Source: Pseudomonas sp. URMO17WK12:I2 (GTDB lineage: Bacteria > Pseudomonadota > Gammaproteobacteria > Pseudomonadales > Pseudomonadaceae). From it: 64,000 nt of DNA. Position numbers and translations under genes: made by a program. Location of the stretch: positions 107,703-171,702 of the forward strand of contig NZ_QKYW01000011.1 in assembly GCF_003253735.1 (NCBI RefSeq). The letters are read 5' to 3'. The notes beneath the pieces were generated by a model, which searched no databases, was not told the DNA's origin, and saw only the letters and a list, made by a program, of their open reading frames with translations. Below are positions 35,103 to 43,265 of this stretch, in pieces; positions within the stretch are counted from its first letter, which is position 1; the number at the start of each line of letters is the position of its first letter.

Positions 35103-37364
35103 TCAGCCTGCCGCCAGCTTCAGTACTGTCTCGGGCTCCGGCTCTGCCACGCCGGCCAGGAACTCGTCGCCCCAGCGGCGGATGTCGTTGTAGCTGACGA
35201 TATCGAACAGCTCGCGCAGCCGAGCACGGGCTTCGGTCTTGGGCATGTTCAGCGCCAGGTAGCAGGTTTGCGCCAGGTCGGCGGTGTCGTGCGGGTTGGT
35301 CAGCAGCGCGCCCTTGAGCTCGGCGGCGGCACCGGCGAATTCCGACAGGGCAAGCACCCCCTGGCCATCGGTCAGCCCCTGGGTGGCGACGAATTCCTTG
35401 GCCACCAGATTGAGGCCGTCGCGCAGCGGGGTGATCCACATCACGTCGGCCATGGCGTACCAGGCCACCACCTCGTCGAACGGAAAGCTGCGGAAGAAAA
35501 ACTGCACCGGCGTCCAGCCGATCCGCGCGAAGCGGCCGTTGATGCGTCCAACTGCCTGTTCGATCTGCGCTTGCAGCTCGTCGTAGATGGTCATTTCGCG
35601 GGCTGCCGGCACGCAGATACTGACCAGGGTTATCTTCTTGTGCAGCTCGGGGTTGTCGGCCAGCAGGCGCTCGTAGGCCTGCAGTTTTTCCAGAATGCCC
35701 TTGGTGTAATCCAGGCGCTCGACCGACAGCACCAGCTTGATGCCACGCAGTTCTTCGCGCAGATGAGCCATCTGCTCGCGGGTTCTTTCCTGGGCCAAGG
35801 CGTTGCGCACGCGATCTATATCCAGGCCAACCGGGTGGGCGCCGAGTTTGACCACCCGGCTGCCGGTGTCCACGGCGGTGGTCATGCGCTCCAGGCCCAC
35901 GGCGCAGCCATAGGTGACGAAGCGCGGTGCGCAGTTCTGCCGGCTGACGGTTTGCAGTGGGGTGACGCCACGGGCCACGTCGACGAAATTCTCCACCTGG
36001 CGCGGGATATGAAAGCCGATGTAGTCGCATTGCAGCAGGCTGCCGATGATCTGTCGGCGCCACGGCAGCACGTTGAATACGTCGGCCGAAGGGAAGTAGG
36101 TGTGGTGGAAGAAGGCGATGCGCAGGTCCGGGCGCAGTTCGCGCAAATAGCCCGGCACCATCCACAGGTTGTAGTCGTGCAGCCAGACCACGGCGCCTTC
36201 CGCCGCTTCCTTGGCGGTGCGCTCGGCGAAGGCGCGATTGACCTTGAGGAACACCTGCCAATCGTCCTCGTCGAAGCGGGCGCGCTCCCAGAAGGTGTGC
36301 AGCGTTGGCCAGAAGGCTTCCTTGGAGAAACGCTTGTAGAAGGTGTCGACTTCCTGCTTGCTCAGCGCCACCCGCGCGGCGGTGAGTTTCGGGTAGCGCT
36401 CGGCATCCACGGTGGTGTGGGTTTCGAAGGGCTCGTCGCCGCCTTTGTCGACGGCCCAGGCGACCCAGGAGCCCGGGCGCGAGTCACCGAAGAAGCTCAT
36501 CAGGGTGGGGATGATGCCATTCGGCGAGGTGGGGCGGCGGCGCTGCACCTTGCCGTCCGCGCCGCGGTACTCCTCGTAGGGCAGGCGGTGATAGACCATT
36601 ACCAGCTCGGCGCGCCCTGGCTCCGTGGCCGTGCGTTTCTCGGCGGCGATGCCATGCTCGCCAAGGAAGCCGAAGTGCACGAAGGCCTGCAGGATGCCGC
36701 CGCAGCCGGGGCGGTCCGCCTGGAGGATCCACGACTGGTGCTCGGTCGCCTTGAGCAGATTGGGTTCGGACTCACCCACGCAGACGCCCTTGTAGGTGCC
36801 GTCGAGCATGTTCAGGTCATTGAGGGTGTCGCCACAGGCCAGTACTTCGCCGGCGTCGAGCTGCAGCCAGTCGACCAGCGCCTTGAGGCTGGAGCCCTTG
36901 TTGACGCCTTTGGGCAGAAAGTCGAGGTAGCGATCCGCGGAGTACAGCAGATCGCAACCTAGGGTTTCTGCGACCTTGGCCAATGCCGGATCGGCAGCCT
37001 GTTCGGGCGTGCAGAAGTACGAGCAGCGGCGCGCCTGGGGTACGTCCTGGCGCTCCAGGCCAAAACCTTCCAGCGCCTGGGCTACCTGGCTCTCGCCCGG
37101 CCAGCGGGCATCGACCTGGCTCTGCAATTGTTGAATGGGTTGCAGGGTATCGCCGTGCACCAAGGTGGCGCCGACGTCGGCGATGATGAAATCCGGTTGC
37201 GGCAGGGTGGGATCGGCCAGCAGCGGCAGCACCGCTTCGAGGCTGCGCCCGGTGACGTAGGCCAGCTGGATTTCCGGGTGGGCGGCGATGGTCTGGTAGA
37301 GGCTCAGGCGGTCCTCGGGATCACCGGCGAGAAAGGTTCCATCGAGGTCGGTAGCAAGTAGCAT
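35103..37364 (-). CDS. ggpPS: GgpPS, fused glucosylglycerol-phosphate phosphatase/synthase
   Basis: 753 residues from the ATG at 37364, which has AGGGAG eight bases upstream; an ATG ten codons earlier lacks this. The N-terminal HAD phosphatase (about 1-250) has DLDGT with the Asp nucleophile, YVTGR and GDTLNDLNML. The C-terminal GT20 glycosyltransferase (about 280-745) has WLHDYNLWMVPGYLREL, SVERLDYTKGI and PLRDGLNLVAKEF. These variants are those of GgpS, which joins ADP-glucose to glycerol-3-phosphate, rather than OtsA. The two halves would make then dephosphorylate glucosylglycerol, an osmolyte known from cyanobacteria and some Pseudomonas, Azotobacter and Stenotrophomonas with such fusions. 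A trehalose-6-phosphate enzyme is the alternative. Confidence 0.85.
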   Translation of the reverse strand: MLLATDLDGTFLAGDPEDRLSLYQTIAAHPEIQLAYVTGRSLEAVLPLLADPTLPQPDFIIADVGATLVHGDTLQPIQQLQSQVDARWPGESQVAQALEGFGLERQDVPQARRCSYFCTPEQAADPALAKVAETLGCDLLYSADRYLDFLPKGVNKGSSLKALVDWLQLDAGEVLACGDTLNDLNMLDGTYKGVCVGESEPNLLKATEHQSWILQADRPGCGGILQAFVHFGFLGEHGIAAEKRTATEPGRAELVMVYHRLPYEEYRGADGKVQRRRPTSPNGIIPTLMSFFGDSRPGSWVAWAVDKGGDEPFETHTTVDAERYPKLTAARVALSKQEVDTFYKRFSKEAFWPTLHTFWERARFDEDDWQVFLKVNRAFAERTAKEAAEGAVVWLHDYNLWMVPGYLRELRPDLRIAFFHHTYFPSADVFNVLPWRRQIIGSLLQCDYIGFHIPRQVENFVDVARGVTPLQTVSRQNCAPRFVTYGCAVGLERMTTAVDTGSRVVKLGAHPVGLDIDRVRNALAQERTREQMAHLREELRGIKLVLSVERLDYTKGILEKLQAYERLLADNPELHKKITLVSICVPAAREMTIYDELQAQIEQAVGRINGRFARIGWTPVQFFFRSFPFDEVVAWYAMADVMWITPLRDGLNLVAKEFVATQGLTDGQGVLALSEFAGAAAELKGALLTNPHDTADLAQTCYLALNMPKTEARARLRELFDIVSYNDIRRWGDEFLAGVAEPEPETVLKLAAG

Positions 37365-37453
37365 GGGCTGTCTCCCTGTCAAAAACGCCGGCATCGGCCG
37401 ACGAGCAAAACGGGCACCTTGATGGCGCCTCTGTTATGTAGGCGTGCATGTGC

Positions 37454-38752
37454 CTACGACGAAGTGGTGACGGGCTCCCGCTCGTCACCGGTTTGATCGT
37501 TGTCCGAATCGATGTCATCCGCGTCATCCGCAGACGCCGGGGCATCGGGCATCAGCTCCAGTACGGTGTGGCTGGTGCGCAACATCGGCACGAAGTGCGC
37601 CTGTTCACCGGCGACCAGGTCGCTGACATGGCGCAGGCGATAGAAGGTGTAGACCGCCAGCAGGCCCAGGGTGGCGGCGAAATACAACGGCAGTGCGGCG
37701 GCGCCGATGTATTGCATCAGCAGGCCGGCGAGCAGTGGCCCGCACACCGATCCGATGCCGTTGACCATCAGCAGGCTGCTGGAGCCGGAAAGAATCTCGT
37801 CACTGTGCAACTGGTCGATCAGCTGCGCCACGGCGATGGGGTAGATGGCGAACGACAGCCCGCCAAATAGGAACATCAGCGCCAGCAAAGGACGGCCCGC
37901 GGGCAGCAGGCTCATCAGCAAGGCGACGACCACCGCGGCGCCGACCACCCAGAACAGCACCCAGCGGCGGTCGTGATTGTCGGAGAAACGCCCGATCGGC
38001 CATTGCAGCAATGCGCCGCCGAGAATGGTGGCGCTCATCATCAGGCCGACCCCGGCGGCGTCGAAGCCGTTGAGGCTGGCGTACACCGGTGCCATGCCCC
38101 AGAACGCACCGAGCGCCAGCCCGGAAAGACCGGCGGCGGCAATCGACAGTGGTGCGATACCGGCGATGGCGCGCAGCTTGGTGTGCAGGGTGTCCGGCAC
38201 GCTGGGCTGAGGTTGGCGGGTCAGGGTGATAGGCATCAGCGCCGCGCTGATCAGCATCGCCGCCAGGGCGAACAGCAGGAACTCGGTCGGCTCGGCCAGA
38301 CTCAGCAACTGCTGCGCGGCTGCCAGGGCGCCGAGGTTGACGGCCATGTAGATGGCGAACATCTGCCCGCGATTTTCATTGCGCACCTGAGCGTTGAGCC
38401 AACTTTCGATGACCATGTACAGGCTGACCAGTGCCAGGCCGTAAAGCACCCGCAAGGCGAGCCAGACCCAGGGGTCGACGATCAGCACGTGGAGCAGGGC
38501 GGTGATCGCGGCCAGGGCGGCGCAGAAGGAGAAGGCACGGATATGCCCAACGCGACGCACCAGCGGAATCGCCAGCCAGGTGCCGAGGAGAAAACCGACG
38601 AAGTACCCGGACATGATCAGGCCGAGCATCCCGGTGGAGTAGCCTTCGGCGACGCCACGCAGGGTCAGTAGGGTGTTGAGCAGACCGTTGCCAAGGAGGA
38701 GTAACGCGACCCCACCCAGCAACGAGCTGATAGGGGCAATCAAGGACCACAT
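37454..38752 (-). CDS. MFS transporter (YcaD-like), second paralogue
   Basis: 432 residues from ATG 38752 (AGGG about ten bases before; a TTG three codons upstream is possible). Twelve membrane segments, with RRVGHIRAFSF after helix 2 and WPIGRFSDNHDRRW in the second half, both close to the matching loops of the MFS protein at 27776, so the two are paralogues. The C-terminal tail is very acidic (DADDADDIDSDND). Substrate unknown; it runs in the same direction as ggpPS downstream but with a 90-base gap. Confidence 0.87.
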   Translation of the reverse strand: MWSLIAPISSLLGGVALLLLGNGLLNTLLTLRGVAEGYSTGMLGLIMSGYFVGFLLGTWLAIPLVRRVGHIRAFSFCAALAAITALLHVLIVDPWVWLALRVLYGLALVSLYMVIESWLNAQVRNENRGQMFAIYMAVNLGALAAAQQLLSLAEPTEFLLFALAAMLISAALMPITLTRQPQPSVPDTLHTKLRAIAGIAPLSIAAAGLSGLALGAFWGMAPVYASLNGFDAAGVGLMMSATILGGALLQWPIGRFSDNHDRRWVLFWVVGAAVVVALLMSLLPAGRPLLALMFLFGGLSFAIYPIAVAQLIDQLHSDEILSGSSSLLMVNGIGSVCGPLLAGLLMQYIGAAALPLYFAATLGLLAVYTFYRLRHVSDLVAGEQAHFVPMLRTSHTVLELMPDAPASADDADDIDSDNDQTGDEREPVTTSS

Positions 38753-38943
38753 GGCGAACAACCCTAGGGAACTATGCCGGCCATGGCAAGCAGGAAGCGC
38801 GCCAGTGATTCTTGGGGTTAGGTTCTATCTATTTGATACTGATAGATTATTTTTACCGACAAACGGTTGTCTCAGTTTTCAGGGCAGCGAAAGGCACTGG
38901 TGTAGTGCGCGCGGGAACGATTTTGTCCCGTTTATGGCGAAGC

Positions 38944-39300
38944 TTACTTGAGCCCGTCGGCCACTTTCGCCAGTTCGTCGGTACGCGCCGCCATGACGAA
39001 GTCGTTACGGTGCAGGCCCTTGATCGAGTGACTCCACCAGGTGACGGTGACCTTGCCCCATTCGGTGAGCAGCGACGGGTGATGGTTCTCGGTCTCGGCG
39101 ATTTCGCCCACCGCATTGGTGAAGGCCAGCGCATGCTTGAAGGTGCGAAACGCGTAGGCTCGCTCGAGCTGCATCACGCCGTCACGAACCTCGATGTTCC
39201 AGTCCGGGATTTCCTTGATCAGTTGCGCCAGTTCGGCCTCGCTGACTTTGGGCGCATCGGCGCTGCAGGCTTCGCAGGTGGCTTTGGACAGTGCGGTCAT
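38944..39300 (-). CDS. phhB: PhhB, pterin-4a-carbinolamine dehydratase
   Basis: 118 residues, full length. The family motif ETENHHPSLLTEWGKVTVTWWSHSIKGLHRNDF contains the catalytic His pair; the region before it (VGEIA) completes the site. It dehydrates the 4a-hydroxy-pterin made by phenylalanine hydroxylase and so recycles the pterin cofactor. It lies downstream of phhA on the same strand, but a MITE-like element of about 160 bases separates the two. Confidence 0.95.
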   Translation of the reverse strand: MTALSKATCEACSADAPKVSEAELAQLIKEIPDWNIEVRDGVMQLERAYAFRTFKHALAFTNAVGEIAETENHHPSLLTEWGKVTVTWWSHSIKGLHRNDFVMAARTDELAKVADGLK

Positions 39301-39335
39301 GGGGTTTCCTCTGAGCGTTGATCGTTATGGCAGGC

Positions 39336-39499
39336 TCAGAGCCCGTTCACGATCTCGCGAGCTAGAGCGATCCAAGGCAAAAACAAGCGAGGAAGCGGAC
39401 TGGGCTCGCACTCGAGTTTACAAGTGGTAAATGAGCATTCCGAGCTTGTTTTTAACGCAGGAGCGCCGACGCGCAGCAGATCGTGGACAGGTTCTCAGG
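39336..39499 (-). repeat. MITE-like inverted-repeat element, copy 2 (between phhA and phhB)
   Basis: The ends GAGCCCGTTCACGATCT and AGATCGTGGACAGGTTCTC pair. On the minus strand the core reads TGCTCATTTA-N6-GTAAACTC (39414-39437), identical to the other copies. The right end overlaps the phhA stop codon at 39495-39497. A transcript through phhAB would fold here. Confidence 0.75.
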
Positions 39500-40280
39500 C
39501 TGCCTTGGGTGGAAATTTCGGTTTATGCAGGCCGAGCGCCATGGCCTGCTGTATCAGGTTCATGATGTCCTGCTGTGCCAGGGCGAATAGACGTTGTAGG
39601 TCCGGCAGCACGAAGTACAGCGGCTGCAGGATGTCGATGCGATAGGGTGTACGCATCGCTTCCACGGGGTCGAACGGCTGATGCTCGGGCTCGCCTGACA
39701 GACAATACACCGCCTCCCTGGGCGAGGAGAGAATGCCGCCGCCGTAGATGCGTCGGCCGGCAGGGGTATCCACCAGGCCGAACTCGATGGTCATCCAATA
39801 CAGGCGCGCCAGGTACACCCGTTCCTGGGGGCTGGCGGCCAGGCCGAGGCGGCCGTAGGTGTGGGTGAATTCGGCGAACCAGGGGTTGGTCAGCAGCGGA
39901 CAGTGACCGAAGATTTCATGGAAGATATCCGGCTCCTGCAGGTAGTCCAGATCCGCTTCGGTGCGGATGAAGGTGGCCACCGGAAACTGCTTGTTGGCGA
40001 GCAACTCGAAGAAGCGCTGAAAGGGAATCAGCGCCGGCACCTGTGCCACCTGCCAGCCGGTGCTGGCCTGCAGTACGCGGTTGATATCGGGCAGTTGCGG
40101 AATCTGGTCGCGGGGCAGGGCCAGCTTGTCGAGGCCGTTCAGGTATTCCTGGCAGGCTCGCGGCTCGATCACCTTGAACTGGCGCTCGATCAGCGTTTGC
40201 CAGGTGCGATGCTCGACCTCGCTGTAGTCAATGAAGCCGTTCGCGTCAGGCTGCCTGGCAACGTACTGGCTGGCTTTCAT
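39495..40280 (-). CDS. phhA: PhhA, phenylalanine-4-hydroxylase
   Basis: 261 residues, the usual size of the bacterial monomeric enzyme. The iron ligands are visible: His121 and His126 in HEIFGHCPLL, and Glu166 in YWMTIEFGLV. It hydroxylates phenylalanine to tyrosine using tetrahydropterin and O2, the entry to phenylalanine catabolism. It is divergent from phhR, whose product activates it, with about 210 bases between that should hold the PhhR sites. Its stop lies inside a MITE-like element. Confidence 0.96.
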   Translation of the reverse strand: MKASQYVARQPDANGFIDYSEVEHRTWQTLIERQFKVIEPRACQEYLNGLDKLALPRDQIPQLPDINRVLQASTGWQVAQVPALIPFQRFFELLANKQFPVATFIRTEADLDYLQEPDIFHEIFGHCPLLTNPWFAEFTHTYGRLGLAASPQERVYLARLYWMTIEFGLVDTPAGRRIYGGGILSSPREAVYCLSGEPEHQPFDPVEAMRTPYRIDILQPLYFVLPDLQRLFALAQQDIMNLIQQAMALGLHKPKFPPKAA

Positions 40281-40493
40281 CTAACGATCTCCCTGCACAT
40301 CCGGTCTGGTCGTGGCTGGCCTGAGCATGCCGCAGGCAGGTGCGCTTTGCTCGGGCGTGAGCGGCGCACGGGAGCAGATCGTTCATCGTTTTCGTAAAGA
40401 AAGCATTACGTCTTGCGCGAAAGCCTGTTCCTGGCTCGGTGGCTTCCTCTAGACTGGCAAGAAACCTTGACGAAAATAACAAGAGTGACCGTC

Positions 40494-42047
40494 ATGCGTA
40501 TCAAGATCCACTGCCAGAACCGTGTAGGCATCCTGCGCGACATCCTCGAACTGCTGGTCGACTATGGGATCAACGTCGCCCGCGGCGAGGTCGGCGGCGA
40601 GCAGGGCAACGCCATCTACCTGCATTGCCCCAACCTGATCAACCTGCAATTTCAGGCCCTGCGGGCCAAGTTCGAGGCCATCACCGGCGTATTCGGCGTC
40701 AAGCGCGTGGGGCTGATGCCCAGCGAACGTCGTCATCTGGAGCTCAACGCCCTGCTCGGCGCCCTGGAGTTTCCGGTATTGTCGGTCGATATGGGTGGCA
40801 GTATCGTCGCCGCCAACCGGGCCGCCGCTGGCCTGCTCGGTGTGCGCGTCGACGAGGTGCCGGGCATCGCGTTGTCGCGCTATGTCGAGGATTTCGATTT
40901 GCCGGAGCTGGTGCGTGCCAATCGCTCGCGCATCAACGGGCTGCGGGTGAAGGTCTGCGGCGACGTGTTTCTCGCCGATATCGCACCCCTGCAAAGTGAG
41001 CATGACGACAGCGAAGCCATGGCCGGCGCAGTACTGACCTTGCACCGCGCCGACCGTGTCGGCGAGCGCATCTATCAAGTACGCAAGCAGGAGTTGCGCG
41101 GCTTCGACAGCATCTTCCAGAGTTCCAAAGTGATGGCCGCCGTGGTGCGTGAGGCCCGGCGCATGGCGCCGCTGGATGCGCCGTTGCTGATCGAGGGCGA
41201 AACCGGTACCGGCAAGGAACTGCTGGCTCGCGCCTGTCATCTGGCCAGCCCGCGGGGCCAGTCGCCATTTATGGCCCTTAATTGCGCGGGGCTGCCCGAG
41301 TCGATGGCCGAGACCGAGCTGTTCGGCTACGGCCCCGGCGCCTTCGAGGGCGCCCGTGCCGAGGGCAAGCTGGGGTTGCTGGAACTGACCGCGGGCGGCA
41401 CGCTGTTTCTCGACGGCGTCGGTGAAATGAGCCCGCGTCTGCAGGCCAAGCTGCTGCGCTTTTTGCAGGATGGCTGCTTCCGCCGCGTCGGCAGTGACGA
41501 GGAGGTGTACCTGGACGTGCGGGTGACCTGCGCCACCCAGGTCGACCTCTCCGAACTGTGCGCCCGGGGCGAATTCCGTGAAGACCTCTATCACCGCCTC
41601 AACGTGCTGAGCCTGCATATCCCGCCGCTGCGTGAATGCCTCGACGGCCTGCAACCGCTGGCCGAACACTTTCTCGACCGTGCCAGCCGGCAGATCGGCT
41701 GCCCACTGCCTGGCCTGGCGCCGGCTGCGCTGGAAAAACTGGCTCGCTATCACTGGCCGGGCAACGTGCGGCAGCTGGAGAACGTGCTGTTCCAGGCTGT
41801 ATCACTCTGCGACGGCGCGATGGTCAAGCCCGAGCACATCCGCTTGCCGGGCTACGGCGCGGCCCAGCCGCTGGGCGACTTTTCACTGGAAGGCGGGCTG
41901 GACGCCATCGTCGGGCGCTTCGAGAAGGCCGTGCTGGAGCGCCTGCACGGCGAATTCCCGAGCAGCCGCCTGTTGGGCAAGCGCCTGGGTGTGTCCCACA
42001 CCACCATCGCCAACAAGCTGCGCGAACATGGGGTGGGCAAGGAGTAG
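40494..42047 (+). CDS. phhR: PhhR, TyrR-family regulator of aromatic amino acid catabolism
   Basis: 517 residues starting MRIKIHCQNRVGI. Domains: N-terminal ACT domain (about 1-75), PAS (about 78-185), AAA+ ATPase (about 205-430; Walker A GETGTGKE) and a C-terminal Fis-type helix-turn-helix (about 480-515, LGKRLGVSHTTIANKL). The GAFTGA loop needed for contact with sigma-54 reads GAFEGA. This fits PhhR/TyrR proteins, which work with sigma-70 promoters. It responds to phenylalanine and tyrosine and activates the divergent phhAB genes. Confidence 0.94.
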   Translation: MRIKIHCQNRVGILRDILELLVDYGINVARGEVGGEQGNAIYLHCPNLINLQFQALRAKFEAITGVFGVKRVGLMPSERRHLELNALLGALEFPVLSVDMGGSIVAANRAAAGLLGVRVDEVPGIALSRYVEDFDLPELVRANRSRINGLRVKVCGDVFLADIAPLQSEHDDSEAMAGAVLTLHRADRVGERIYQVRKQELRGFDSIFQSSKVMAAVVREARRMAPLDAPLLIEGETGTGKELLARACHLASPRGQSPFMALNCAGLPESMAETELFGYGPGAFEGARAEGKLGLLELTAGGTLFLDGVGEMSPRLQAKLLRFLQDGCFRRVGSDEEVYLDVRVTCATQVDLSELCARGEFREDLYHRLNVLSLHIPPLRECLDGLQPLAEHFLDRASRQIGCPLPGLAPAALEKLARYHWPGNVRQLENVLFQAVSLCDGAMVKPEHIRLPGYGAAQPLGDFSLEGGLDAIVGRFEKAVLERLHGEFPSSRLLGKRLGVSHTTIANKLREHGVGKE

Positions 42048-42057
42048 ATCGAAATGA

Positions 42058-42081
42058 AACGAGCCCGGTGATACGGGCTCG
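42058..42081 (+). terminator. Hairpin after phhR
   Basis: ACGAGCCCG and CGGGCTCGT form a perfect nine-base-pair stem around GTGATA, starting about 11 bases after the phhR stop. There is no real T-tract, so termination efficiency is uncertain. Confidence 0.5.
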
Positions 42082-42092
42082 TCTGTCGGGCG

Positions 42093-42238
42093 TTAGGCTC
42101 TGTAAGAAAAGTACCTGCGCTCGGTGATGCTTCGTTAAAAATCGGTTCGGACTGCTCATTTACAGCTCGTAAACTCCGCGTCCTCACCGATTTTTGCCTC
42201 GCCTGACCTTCGCTCGGAAACTTTTCGTACAGGCCTTA
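42093..42238 (+). repeat. MITE-like inverted-repeat element, copy 3
   Basis: AGGCTCTGTAAGAAAAGT pairs imperfectly with ACTTTTCGTACAGGCCT, and AAAAATCGG pairs with CCGATTTTT further in. The core TGCTCATTTA-N6-GTAAACTC is at 42153-42176. The right end overlaps the stop codon of the minus-strand DUF799 gene at 42236-42238. Confidence 0.75.
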
Positions 42239-42907
42239 GCGGGCGCTGACGGGCCGCGCGCGAGGGCCGGGCAGAATGCCATTGACTGGGTTGCTGCTCA
42301 GCAGGCGGGCGCTGGTGATGCCGGCGATCTCATGACCGCGATCGTTCAAGCTGTTCATCACCTGATTGACCAGGGCGGTGATCAGGATGCCGGCCAGGCC
42401 GCCGCCGCTGTTCTGCTGCTGTTCGGCGCTGCTGGCCCGGGCAACGCCTTTCCACAGCTCCTTGCCGGTGCGCAGGTCGACCAGGGTAGCGCTGGCGGCT
42501 ACCGCCACCTCGCTGCTGATCACCTTGTAGCTGCTGCCGTATTCGGTCACGTCGATGTACAGCACCGTGTCTGCGCCAAAGATCTCGTAGAGCTTCGGCG
42601 GCGGCACTTCGCGGATTTCCTCGGCGTTGCTCATGCCGTTCTGCTTGAAGGTCTCGTTGACCACCGCCACCGGCAGCACGTAGTAGCCGGCCTCGCTCAG
42701 GGGCGCGGTGATCAGCGAGTACATGCTGAGCGTAGCCTTGATGTCCGGCGACTTGTTGACCGGCGGCAGCACCAGAATGGAGGCCGGGCTGCTCTCCTTG
42801 AAGGCGCTGTAGTCGTAGGGCTGCTGGGTGGCGCAACCGGCCAGCAGGGCGAGCGCGGCCGGGGCCGCGAGTGTTCTGAGGGAAGTCAGTAGAGGCATGT
42901 CGTTCAC
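42236..42907 (-). CDS. DUF799-family lipoprotein (GNA1162-like)
   Basis: 223 residues; the first ATG overlaps the stop of the upstream gene, and a second at codon 4 is also possible. A lipoprotein signal ends in LALLAGC. The mature part resembles the GNA1162/DUF799 family, with LVLPPVNKSPDIKA near the start and LYIDVTEYGSSY in the middle. It is the third gene of a CsgG-DUF4810-DUF799 operon, all predicted outer-membrane or periplasmic lipoproteins. The function is unknown; a secretion-associated complex is plausible. Its stop lies in a MITE-like element. Confidence 0.85.
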   Translation of the reverse strand: MNDMPLLTSLRTLAAPAALALLAGCATQQPYDYSAFKESSPASILVLPPVNKSPDIKATLSMYSLITAPLSEAGYYVLPVAVVNETFKQNGMSNAEEIREVPPPKLYEIFGADTVLYIDVTEYGSSYKVISSEVAVAASATLVDLRTGKELWKGVARASSAEQQQNSGGGLAGILITALVNQVMNSLNDRGHEIAGITSARLLSSNPVNGILPGPRARPVSAR

Positions 42908-43251
42908 TTGGCCATATTGCGCATCAGGAAGTCCATGTACTGCGCGGACTCGGGGAACAGGGCTTTCTCGGTCTCGAATTGCTGGCGCACCTGGTCGGGC
43001 TTGCCGATCTCCGCGTACAGCATGCCGAGGTGGGCATGGAAGCCCGGTGGCAGGGTGCGGTCAGCGGCGCGGGCTTTCTGGGCGCTGGCTTCCAGCGCAG
43101 CGATCTGTTCCTCGGTGCCGGTGGTGTTTTCGAAGCGCTGATAGACCTGCTGCTGGTAGCCCTCCCAGTAGTAGAGGGACTTGGGTTGCTGGGCGCAGCC
43201 GGCCAGCAGGGCGGTGGCCAGTAGGGTGGTGAGCAGAAGTGGGGATTTCAT
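42904..43251 (-). CDS. DUF4810-family lipoprotein
   Basis: 115 residues from ATG 43251, which has GAGGAG upstream; an earlier start is less likely. The lipobox is LLAGC. The mature protein is mostly helical with SLYYWEGYQQQVYQRF and a tetratricopeptide-like helix pair (FHAHLGMLYAEIGKPDQV). It overlaps the csgG-like gene upstream by 14 bases on the same strand and the DUF799 gene downstream by 4, so the three are translationally coupled. Function unknown. Confidence 0.85.
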   Translation of the reverse strand: MKSPLLLTTLLATALLAGCAQQPKSLYYWEGYQQQVYQRFENTTGTEEQIAALEASAQKARAADRTLPPGFHAHLGMLYAEIGKPDQVRQQFETEKALFPESAQYMDFLMRNMAK

Positions 43252-43265
43252 CGTTGGCTCCTCGC

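Noticed and set aside
35034..36962. 642-residue plus-strand frame opposite ggpPS
   Set aside because: The minus-strand fusion enzyme has full catalytic motifs; the plus-strand frame has none.
40425..40450. Possible sigma-54 promoter (TGGCTCG...TTCC) upstream of phhR
   Set aside because: The -12 GC element is missing, so the match is too weak.
40494..42047. Sigma-54-dependent activator
   Set aside because: The GAFTGA loop reads GAFEGA, and ACT-PAS-AAA-HTH order with neighbouring phhA marks it as a TyrR/PhhR protein acting with sigma-70.
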